Assembly (NCBI GenBank): GCA_963978905.1
Contig: OZ022261.1
Span: forward strand, 3,597,992-3,661,991
Direction of reading: 5' to 3'
Source: Trichostrongylus colubriformis
Lineage: Eukaryota; Nematoda; Chromadorea; Rhabditida; Trichostrongylidae
Length of the DNA: 64,000 bases
In this document: in pieces, positions 28,001 through 40,000 of the stretch
Position numbering within the stretch: position 1 is the first letter of the stretch
Layout: every line of letters starts with the position of its first letter
Program-made: the position numbers and the translations under genes
Notes under the pieces: generated by a model
Database searches by the model: none
Told to the model about the DNA's origin: nothing
What the model saw: the letters and a program-made list of their open reading frames with translations, nothing else

Positions 28001-31000
28001 GAAAGGAAGAATAAGCGGAAGGATGAGGAAAAAAGACATTTATTTCGAAAAAAAACCTCAATGAATTCACACTCGACGTCTCGGTGGGGTCTCGTATGTG
28101 CAATGTAGCAAACTGCAGGCTATACCGTATTACAAAATTGGTCCCTCTCGGTGTCTTTAAAGGAATCGTCAACGGAAAAATGAGTTTGTTTGTTACCCAT
28201 ATAATTATGTTGTATTTGCCTAATAAGGGCCGCATGCAAAGTTTCATGCGAAAAAATGAGAATTCGGCTGAGGTACGGCACCACAGATTCTCGGCCGGGT
28301 GGGCGGCGCCTCCGACCAAGTGCTCCCCCTCCCGTCGTTCGCTGCGGTCGAAGACGCATTGTAGAAGCAGAAAGCTGCGTAAACAGTCTCACTTTCCGTT
28401 CCCTACTGCGGCGGATGAAAGGATGGGGCTTTTACTCGAAGGCCCCGCCCGCCCGACCAAAAATTTGGGGAGCTGTATCTCAGCCAAATGCTCATGTTTT
28501 CGTGTGAAACTTTGCATGCAGCCCTTATTAGGCGAATACATCATAAATATATGGGTAACAAAGAAACTCATTTTTCCGTGAACGATTCACTGGACTATGA
28601 TAGTTATGGGAGAGAAACGAAGCCTTGTCTCCCTGCCAATACGTTGCAGCGACCGGATGGTGTGCCAAGTCCTGCGGCGGATTCCCAGTGGAATACATGG
28701 GATTGGTTTCATGGTTCCACTTCCAACAGTGGCCGTGATGCGTGGTCAGTGGTTCAGTCATCCTTTGCGCTCTTTTACGGTTTCGCCGTCAAGCCCAGCG
28801 GGCGGAAAGTAGTTGTCGCACATGGGCTGAAACACTACTTTCAAGTCCGGCGAAGAAAAGTACACAGTACTATGAGCGTCGCCATTTGGATGCGCCTCTT
28901 ACTTGGTGTTGCTCACTTGTGAAATTTTCTCAAAGGGTACAACTGGGGAAAGCGTTTTCTGGCGTGTCGCTTGTAGTATAAGCGCGCGTTTGTTCCGAAG
29001 GTCAAGATTTCTATTCTAAAAAACGTTCAATCAAATACATCGCTTTCCCATTTGCGCGACTTCAATAAAAGCCCAAGGCTGCTGAATCTAATTGTATCAT
29101 GTGCAAAACATACAGCAGCGATAATCCATCTTCGAGACAACTGCCGTTAGGCATTCGAATAACGAATCTTGTGCAGGTGAATGGTTGGTAACCTGCAGTC
29201 AGTGCAAAAGCAGAAATAGGATGGCATCCAAGGGAGTGTTCGCTATACTGTGAAGACGGGTATGCTGGCGGGTGCGTACCCTTATGTCGAACTTTCGCTT
29301 TGCGACGTCGCGCTCGCGGCGCCATCAGCACAACTTGCCGCGGTCAGCTGGATTTCCGCTCAGGATGCAAGGGGCTGGTATCGTGAAGGTTCTGTAGGAA
29401 ATAGCTGTTTATCGGAGCATCATCTAGGAACATTAACTTTTGCGCCTCAAAAAGACGGAATAATCACGTAAAAAGTAAAAGAAATAATAGCATTATATGA
29501 TAAGAAACCTAATCAAGAAATAATTATTCGGGCATAAAACACCAAAGGGAAAATACACGATGTACGTAATCACACGCGAAGAAATCCGCGGCACCGCTCG
29601 CCGTGCGCGGAAATTCGATATAAGACTACGCACCCGTATGCTTGGCGGTGGAGGCGATGTAGACAGGGTACTTATTGCAGAGTATGAATCGGGAGTGTGC
29701 TCCCTTATTTCAGAATTTCTCGCCACGACGAGCGGACGTGCGACGCAGTGTTTGCGAGCTATGCGCGTTGCTTCAGCTGGGCTTTGAAGCCGATTATACG
29801 GTAATACTGGGGGCGCCATACACAGTTGACTTGTGATCGCCTTGGGACCCAACAACACGGCGCCTTTAGCTGCTCCGCATAGCTTCAATTATGACGCGAC
29901 GCCATGCGAATTTTTGACAAAAGGGCACGAACAGGCTGAGGAACAGCGGCGTCAATTCTTTCCTCTCCCCACTGGAGGTCCATAGAGAGAACGAGACCGT
30001 GGAGTTACTATCGCCATGACGTGTGGTGCAGAATGGCATGACCCCTTCCATGATTTTTGGAAGTCCCCCTAGGCATCTTCTAATGATATCAAATATTGAA
30101 TAACTCTAGATGATGGATTCTTCGAAATGAAGTCTCAAAATGTTCCTCAACTTATGAAATTCGTCTCTTCGTGTATGAGTATGCCTACTGAGGCTGACTT
30201 GAGTTCTCTTGAACTAGTGTTCAGGCTTGAGTTTTCATGTTAAGGGAAGCCTTCTGGCATATCGCACTTACCATTTTGAATTTCTCCAAATATAAGATAG
30301 CTGCGATCGATTTCTTGTCATAATGTCTGCGACGAAAAGAACGTAATTATAGATAATATTGAATTTGGTCTAGGAATTAGTTGTGAAGCTTTTTCATCCC
30401 CTTCGTCGCGCTCGCATTCGCTCAGTTTCGATGGGTAAAATTGCATTTTCAAGGACAGCACTGTTTTCAAGCAGAAAAAGCTATCGTCAACGTCTTCCGG
30501 ACGCCAAATTCTAAGCAAGCGTTTTGAAGGCGTCAAGCTGTGCTTCCGGCGTCGTGCTCGATCATCCCGGGCCCTATTATTTTGGGAGAAGTATGATAGC
30601 CTTCTGCTCTCAATAATAATTTTTTCCCACGGTGGTGTTAGTATTTTTGCTGAGTTGATGCAGTAGCAAGCAGGTTCCCCTAAGGCTAGGTATCCAACTA
30701 ATGGCCGAAAGCGAAAAACAGAAGTAACTCTTTTAACTCAGACCCCAAAAATGCAAGTATCGCTGATCCAATCGGCTACGTGCTTTTGCCGTAATCTTTA
30801 GCTATTAAAGGCACACTTCGCGATAATCAAATGGGTCGACTTACCTTCTTGGAACAGTAGATCCTTAGGTAACTATTAGGTTGACCGGAAAGTAATGAGC
30901 CAAACACAGTGGTGAGATTCAACAGCATATACTATTTTTGGACGTCGAAGTCGTGAAAGGACAAAATTCCGAAACTTAGTGTTTCAAGACCCGTACATAT

Positions 31001-34000
31001 ACGCCACCGAGGGAATATGGTCTGCACTGTCTTTATCTTTTACAAGCGTGCTTGAAATGGATGAAAAGAAAGCGCCATATCGGGCATATCTCCTTTTACA
31101 CTACCGTTTCGGCAGATCCGCGGATGAGGCTCTTCGGCTCCTGCTGGAGGATATGAAGGATCAAGCACCTTCTCGAGCGACGTGCTTCAGATGGCACGGC
31201 AAGTTAGAGAAATGTCTCGAAAACCAGTCGATCGGCACGTCCACCTACGCAAAAGAAGCAGCTTATACTCACCATTTGTAAAGAACGAGCTGAAGTTACA
31301 GTGCGCGATCTTGCGGCCTCCTCAGGTGCCCCTAAATCCACGGTACACGATGTTCTTCGTGCGTCAGGTAAAGTGATAGTACTACGTAGTAATACGACAT
31401 TTGTCTCATTACTTTCCGGACAACCCAATAGTAAGGCTACACCTTTCACGCATCGCCACGGTGTGCTATCACGGCTTTTCTTCTGCTCGAATCCATTCCG
31501 ACGCCACCTACTTGAGTCCCTTACTGGGTAACTGAGCAGATGAGTGGCGTCGGAGTGGCTTCGAGCAGGTGTAGCGCCGTGATAGTGCACCGTGTCGACG
31601 CGAAAAAGGTGCAGCCTAACAAGTTACCCAAGGATCTTCTGTCCCAAGAAGCTAAGTTGACCCATCAGATCACCGCGAAGTATGCCTTTGAAGGAAACGT
31701 GCACGGGAGCTGAGTTCCTCTGTTTCCCATATATATGTTGCATTTACATAATAAGGGCCGCATGCAGAGTTTCATGCGAAGAGGGAATCTGGCTAAGATA
31801 CAGCCCCGCAAAGTGATGGCCGTGGGAGCAGGGCCTCAGAGTAAATGCCCGTCCCGTCTTCCGCCGAGGTCGGAGACGCATAGTGGGAACAGAAATTCAC
31901 GTAAACAGTCCCACTCTTCGTCTCCGACCACGGCGGACGTCGGGGCGTGCATTTACTCTTAGGCCCCACCCCCTCGGCCACTACTTTGAGGGGATGTATT
32001 TCAGCCGGTTTCTCGCTTTTCGCGTGGAACTTTGTATGCGGCCCTGAATTCGATATAGCAAGTGGGATCACCGGTGACTTTTTGGTTTTCACTTTACGAA
32101 GATGAGAAGCGAGAGTGAAAGACCACATTTTTGATGGCCTAGTTTTCACATGAGTGTAATTTCGTGATTGGAGCGAACGAAAGTGCCAATCCTTATAGCA
32201 CCCTTTGGCTTAGAATGGGTGTAGACACACTCGCTCCTGCGGATATCCTCCTTGCCACTGAAAAACAATGTTGAAGCTGTAGACAATCTCAAGCGTGAAA
32301 CTTTGAAGCAATATAGAGAAGCTATGCACAAAATCTTTAAATAATCAAAAACATCAATGGTTGTAGTTAAGGTAGGTGGATATAACATCATGAAAAAAAT
32401 GTAACAATGGAAACAACTGAAAGGCCAGTTATAGAGCAGGAAATAATTTCAAAGAAGAAACGCAATAGAGAGAGGTGTGCAACCAACGGTTGGGTGTGCG
32501 ACAGGACACTCACCACGCCACGAAAATTGTGTCACCATGCGCGACAAGTGCCTTGTTGCCTCCGTTATGGTTTGACAGCGCTTAGGAGCGCGGCCGCGTC
32601 CTCTTTTCACGTCCCAATTTGAGTGTCCCGTAGCACATCCTTCTATATTAAAAAAAAGCTACGGTTTTCTATTATTCATTCCAATCTTCTATTTTTCAGG
32701 AAAACAGTGGCTCTGTGATGTGATCGCTTGCCGTGCCTCATGAAACTCAACCGCATGAATTGTTGTGACGTTGTGTCTGTGATGTTTGGATAGATTTTGA
32801 TATCTGACCGGTATCGGTTCGACTGACCGGAGAATAGACACTTTCTTCTATTCTCCCTAATTTTGCTCGGATGCATTTATCATACATATTAGTGCTTAAT
32901 ATTCAAGTCTTCTCTGAGCGACGTTCATAGTTTGCGGTGTCGGCGGCAGGGCGTGGCTGCGTGCTGCCCATGCCACTCTGCCTTGTAGCCTGCTTCGTCT
33001 CTACATCTTCCCCGTGCCACTGTGCCTCGCTGCCTGTGAACGCAGCCACGCTCTGCCGGGAAACTGCTCTACCGTCAGCTATGCTGCATTTTGCAAATTG
33101 TGATAACAGGAATTATGGGCGGCTTCCATAGATTCATCTCGGCGTGTGCTGCAAAACGTGGCCTACTCTTGCGTAATGACCGTATATAATTAACTTGGTC
33201 ATGATCTCTGTCAAAAGCTAGAGGATCGAGTGTGTATTGTTAGAACAGGATTCACGTGGCGTGCGACGTGTGAGCTTGGAGCAGCGCCGTATGTAGTTGG
33301 GTCCTGAGGCGATTCCGTGTTCTTCGCCTGGAAAGGCGCAAGACAAGGTAATCGCTTTAAAGGCACAGTTCACGATAATATGAGTTTCTTGGTTCCATCA
33401 GCGAGCAGATAGCCCCTTCCACGACGGCAAAACGTGTGCCATCATTGCGGCGCAAGGGTGAATTTTTACACATAAAAAATGTGTAATAAGATGGCGACCA
33501 CCGTCTCAAGATGGCCTACACCCTCTTTGATTTAAGCGGCGGGTAAATGGTGGCTTTCACGTGTATGGGCATGATATCGACTGCAATAAAAAATGATAGG
33601 AAAAACTCCCATTGAAAAAACAACCGTTTCGGATGCACTTTGAAACTAGTCCAAATGCTTGCTTTCAAGCTGCAAACTCGTCGAAGCCGAAGGTTAGAAG
33701 CACCCAATTTTCAAGGTTTTCAAAAGCCCTCTTGGTTTTTCCTTCACTCTTGTGTTCTTCAGCACTCCCAAGTTTTTATGGAGCGCGACGAGGCACGAAA
33801 ATTATCGTGAACTGTACCTTTGTGTTGTGTTTGGAACCCAACAATGCACGGCGCTTCTAGCTGGTACGTCGTACGCCGCTGTGCAGAATTTTACCCTATC
33901 GAATACACCTTGCAGTTGCATACCAGTTCAGTGGTAGAATTTAAGAAACTCAAATCAGAGGTGAAAGCATTTCCATGTTTATAAAATATTCGGACTGACG

Positions 34001-37000
34001 AGGATACCAATACAAACAGTGAAATGTGGTTGTGTGCAATTATGATAAAAAAAAGTCGCATGGTCGCGTTTGGCGCGCGACGAGATGGTGCGAGATAGGG
34101 GAAAAATAATGGAATGAAAATATCTAATGAAATATTCATGTTACCACTCGAGCATGCATACTTGTGGTGTCCTTTCGTTGTGTTTTGTGCGATTGACAAG
34201 CATGAAATATGAATACATTGTTGATCATTTCTTTTAGCACCGCCCATCATTGATGCGTCACAAAGTGACAATGTGACACGAGTTACAATTGGGCGACCTG
34301 TAACACTGAGGTGTTTCGCAAGGGGACATCCACCACCAAATATCGTCTGGAAAAAGGATAACCTCTTAGTAAAAGGTGAGCGATAAAACAAAAACTGAGC
34401 TTTTCGAGTCTTACTCTTGCTATTATTCTCCTTGAGACTTGAGCTCATGATGTGGCATATCCCAACGGATTCTTTCACAGGGGTATTCCAATAAACAACA
34501 AGCTCTCCCTTGCGGTTAAATGAATCGTCCACGGAAAAATGAGTTTTTTCGTTACCCATATATCTATGTTGTAATTGCTCAATAAGGACTGCATGCAAAG
34601 TTTCACACAAAAAAGTGGAAATTCGGATAACATACAGCTCCCCGAACTCTCAGCCGGGTGGGCGGGGCCTGCGAGTAAAAGTCCCGCCCCATGGTCCGCC
34701 GCGGTTGGGAGAGGAGAATTGGACTATTTACGTAACTTTCTGTTCCTACAATGCGTCTCCGGCGCGGCGGACGACGGGGTGGGCACTTGCTCGGTCTCCC
34801 CCCCCCCCTCCACCCGGCCGAGGCTTTGTGGTGCTGTATAGTAGCCGGATTCAGATTTTTTCGCGTGAATTTTTGCATGTGGCCTACATCAGGCAGATAC
34901 AGAAAAAAATATATATGGGTAACGGGAGAACTCATTTTCCGTGGACGATTCCCTTGAATGCACCTGGAGGGGTAATGACAAAGTGGAAACTAAGATTACA
35001 TGATCTTTGAAAACAAACGTAGCTCTTCACAAGAGGTTGTGTGTAGCGAAACTCGCACTAAGAATACGCGGCTTGGGATCTTATCACGATCTCACAGCAC
35101 GACGTGTCGCTCTGCAGTTCATCAGCCGGGCGAGTTGCCGGCGATAGCGCGGCAACGCTCTCGGCCGACTGATTAAGCTTCCTCGCCTGTCTGCACTCTA
35201 CCCCGGCTAGTGACGAAGAGGGGTGCGAGAGAGGATGGGGTTCTCAGGTTCCTATTCCTCGGATTTTTCGCCGTTTTGTCTCGTTTTTTTCTGCTATCAC
35301 ATTGCTGAGCACCCCTACGTCCATATTCCACAGTCTGCCGAATTTACCCCTTACGGTGTCTTTAAGTATCCATCAGGAAGAGTGTGTACCCTTACGTCAC
35401 ATACACGGTAATTGTGAGGACGCTTTGTATTTGCCGCTTCAGGACCCATGTCCAGCAATGCCCGTAGCTCTTACGCGTCTTTTCCCAATCTACAGGCCAC
35501 AGTATGAAATCCTGACGTGAGGGTACACTCCCCATCATAATTATTGATGGATATATATCGGGTACTCGAACCCATAAACCTACAGGCATTGATCAGTTTA
35601 CATCGTGTTTTTTCATTTTGAGGTGGTGACATCATGAAAAATATATACCGATGGTCACATAAAGAGTGCACAGTTGAGAAGGGTGATAAATTCGGACCTC
35701 CGACCATATCATGTAGTGAAACACACAAATGAACATCTAACTCATTTCAGAAAGCGACATGATTCGCATTTCGAATGGTGGACAAATGTTGGAAATAAAA
35801 GAATCTCAAACAGCGCATGCTGGATCATGGGTTTGTTCGGCGGAGAACGATGCTGGTACTGATGAGTTCGAGATTCTCCTAGATGTCTGGGGTAAGAAGA
35901 AAAATCAAACTGAAAGAAAATTGAGTCATATCGGAAGCAATGGGCAGATAATTTTTTTGTTATTATTGACTCAGGCAGAGAAGCAATTGTGACTGGGCTG
36001 AGTGGTCCCATAATGTTAGCAAGGCATTACCGGAAGACTGTGGTTGTCATTCTGCCGTAATTTACGGTAGCAGAGCATCGTATAAAAGCTGCTGAGGTAG
36101 AAGTCTGAGGAACGGGCGCGAAGATAGGTAAGGAGAGCGACTGATGTTACAACTCGATTTTGGTTTTTCCAGGGGTACTCGGAATGCGTCAAGTGTGTCC
36201 AACTAGATTGCGCTGTCACGCAAATTTGCCACCACACACTCCAAACGCCCTGCTGGACCCGTTGTGATTTGACGACGCGCGCGCAGTGGCGTGGCCACCG
36301 CCGTCTCGCCTGACCTGACCCATTTCGAGTGTCTTGTCGAACCCCTCAGCTACTTTCGCTGCAGAGCGCTGTCCCCTTCTACAGACAAATTATCGTGCTC
36401 AGTGCTTCCAGAGTCAAAGATATCAAACAGAATTTCTAACTTAATGTGATCAGCGACCAAAAAAAGGAAAAATTGTTACAGTTCCGCCTACAGTACGAGT
36501 GAGCTTCGATGCTGATGCGAAGGTGTTGGGCGAATCCGTACAATTAGTTTGCGAAGTGTCTGGGAACCCTCCACCGTCGATTGAGTGGAGCAGAGGAGAT
36601 CAGCCCATTATCAATAATACAGATGACGTATACATCACCAACAAAGTAGCGCCGTACGAGTTTTCTCAGGTACTATCGTTCAGTCACGTGCTTCATTAAA
36701 ATTGTTAAGGGTGCTCATCTAACGATAGCTCATTTGGGAAGGCACAATGCAGGGAACTACACATGCATAGCCACGAATGACGCAGGGAATGCTGAGTCCA
36801 CCGTTCTCGTCGATATCCTTGGTAGTTTTAGCAGAATAATAAAATGTGCTGTTATTCCTCGGCAATTTTCCGTTTTTTAGTTCCTCCATCTATTGACCGA
36901 GATGAAGTTGATATGTCACTCCGTCTTCCAGCCGGGCAGACTGCCACACTTTACTGCAATGTCAGTGGAAATCCAGAGCCTGCAGTGAAATGGTAAATCA

Positions 37001-40000
37001 TCTCAGTCTTCTTCCGTGAAGGAACACATGTATGTGCATATACACGGGGGTGCCTGAGAATGCAGCAATAACGTGACTGTAACACATCGCAGTCCGAGAC
37101 GAAACTGTATCTCATTACTCTGTCTCTATCGCATTACCTGTTTTTGGCTCGGTAAACTTGACACAGGAAGGGGTAAATTTGACAGATTGTGGAATATGAA
37201 AGTAAGGGTACTCAGCTGTATAACATAGAGAAAGAGCAAAACAAATTGGCACATACCCGAAAATAGGAAAGCAGGCCCTTCCCTCCTCCTCTCACGCACC
37301 TCTCTGCGTCACTAGTCGGGGGGTAGACTGTAGAGGGGCGGAGAGGCTAATACGCCGACCGCGAACGTTACACTACCCTCGCCGGCAACTCACCAGGCTC
37401 ATTACTGCAGAACGAGACGCCGTGTTGCGGGGTCATGATAAGACCCCAAGCTCCACTCTTTCAATGCGAGTTTCGTACACATCACCTCTCTGAAGTAAAA
37501 GGTTTTTTCTAGAAAACATGCAATTCCAATTCTCGCTCTCTCCTGGTCGCTCCCGGTGCCTTTAAAATAGGGCCACTTGGTTGGTCCGTAGGGCAGGATA
37601 TCAGCTCGAAAACATAAATATTGGACGTGATGCGCACAGTAATAAAGGTAATTCTGCCAATGCTTCCTCTGGCTATTAATATGAATTTAGAAGCAGAAAT
37701 ATTTGAATTTAGTAGCGGGAATTATTAATAGAGAAGAGCGCGGGATTTTCTCTATGTCATATCTCTTCACAGAACTAATAGAATGCCGGTCAGTCGAGCA
37801 GGAAGATGAATTTCTGGAAACTAGTTCCTTGACGATTTTCAAATGCACACCTCGCGATGTTTAGATTAGTCGACTCACCTTCTTCAGGCAGTCGATCTTT
37901 GAGTGGCTAACGCGGATAAACGCTTTCTATGCTGCCAGGGTCGCCATCACGGTACTACACCCACTAGAACCCGAGCTGGCTTCGCCCAGCTGAGCTAACA
38001 GGGAGTGGCTAGCTTGGGTCCGAGCGATTGTAGCGCGTGACGGCCCACCGTGGCGGTGCTACAAAGATGTGGCCCAGTAGTTATTAGAAGATCTACTACT
38101 CCAAGAAGGTAAATCGATTGATATGATTGTCGCGAAACGTGCTTTCAATCTTCCACATCTTTGTGAGCTGAGGAGCAAAAGAGTTCCACTCGCCTTGAAG
38201 ATCCAAGCATATCTGTTCAGGGTATCCGTGATAGGGTCTTCCTGATTAATTTTGACACTTCACCAAAATTAGTGATGAAAGTCCGGTAGTGAAATTTTTT
38301 TATGAAGTGGCTTGTGCTGGAATACTCTCGCTTATTCCCTGTTGGTGTCCATGTATACCCGTACGGGTGAGGGTCGATAGGTCGACTTTCCGCGCGACCG
38401 CCCGCGCGAGCAGCGCGGCAAATACGAGCCGTTTGGAATTTCGCTCAAGACGCAATTAGCTGGCACCGTGAGGGACCTTCATAGGTGGGCGAACTTCCGA
38501 AACTTTCAACTTGCAATCTTTAGAGGTCCCTTACGGTACCAGCTTGCGTCTCAAGCGGAATTCCCAACGGCTTGTACTGATGGCGCCGCGAGTATGACGT
38601 CGACCTATCGACACCTCCCATACCCGCCCGTAAGGATTTCGTCGCTGCGCGCGACTTGCGACACGATAAGTTTGAACCGAAGGCGCCGTTGGGTCCTCGA
38701 GTGATCACATGCAATCGCTTTGAGACCCAACTATATACGGCCTCCATACTTCGCAAGCTGGTGTCGCACGCCACACACACGTTGCGAAATCCTGACATAA
38801 CGGTACACATCCTGGTAATGACTGCTTATGATGATTCGACTGTTCGATGACATTACCACAAACTAAGCAAGACAGACGTCGAAAATTTCTGAACAGTTTC
38901 GCTTCAGGTATCTTAACGACAGTGAAATCCTGCCTTCTACATATGGAATCGAGCTCGGATCTACATTTATAAAAGTGGGCTTGTGTTTTCTTGCAGCCAT
39001 TTCACGATCTTATGAAGACTGGTGGTTACAGATATCCAACATCACTTTACAAGATGAGGGAATGTACAAATGTGTGGCGTTTAATGCAGCAGGGAATGAC
39101 ACACTTCTCTACACGGTCGGAGTAGTGCGTAAGTGAATCGAAAGGGACTATCGCTATTGCCTAGCAAACTTACCACTGATTTCAGGAGCTCCAATTATTC
39201 CTTATGGCGGGGCACAGTCGGTAGTCGAAGGTAAAATGACGAGCATAGAATGTGCTGCCGAAGGGCATCCCGTTCCTGTCGTCAGCTGGTTAAGAAATGG
39301 CTTACGTGTGGAGAGCGGTATACAAGGATTTCGCTATGTCACGGAAGATAATGTTGGTAATACTGCTTATTTTAATCGCCATATAAACCAATGATTACCT
39401 TTGAACAGGTGCTCACTATCACCGAAGCACAAAGTTCTGATTCCGGCATTTACGTATGTGAAGCGACAAACGAAGCAGGGACAGCGCGGCAAGCGTATAC
39501 TCTTGAAGTGTTAGGTGCATGAAGTTTTGTGTTCACTCAAAGGTCCGGGAAGGGTTAGACCGCGTTCATACTCAGCGCCGGCAGGGCGTGGCTTCGTTCA
39601 CAGACAGCGTGGCAGAGTCGCACGGGGGAGGTGCAGAGACGACACAGGTAACGAGGCAGGGTGGCAGAGGCGGAGACGCAGAGACACGCAGCCACGCTCG
39701 GCACCGCAAAGAATGAACGCGGCTCCGGGAGAAAGTGAGAACTGAGAATAGAAACTAGATGTTAATATCCAAATGATTAAAAGTAATACCAAGCACGTAT
39801 ACAGGGTGGCTCCTTATTTGCGCATAGTTTGGCGTAGTTAATTACTAATAACTTCAACAAAAAGCAACGGTTGTACAATTTGATACAACTTCTATGTAGA
39901 GCAATGCCTAATAATCATTCACTCGAGAAGAGATTCTAAATGAGCTCCTTTTGCAGCAATACAGGCCTTCACTCTCTTCTCCACTCTCACCGTGCGACAT

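Noticed and set aside
28084..28581. 165-codon plus-strand frame and overlapping minus-strand frames
   Set aside because: They lie in the fam-C foldback. Mirror-image frames on both strands come from the palindrome.
29040..29200. Minus-strand candidate exon with GSCLEDG, possibly upstream of the ADAM-like gene
   Set aside because: It has an acceptor-like site, but the frame ends in a stop, no donor fits, and the Cys spacing does not match the two modules.
33891..34610. 239-codon minus-strand open frame, the longest in the window
   Set aside because: It is antisense to Ig exon 10 and runs into the fam-C palindrome. It has no motif and no splice logic.
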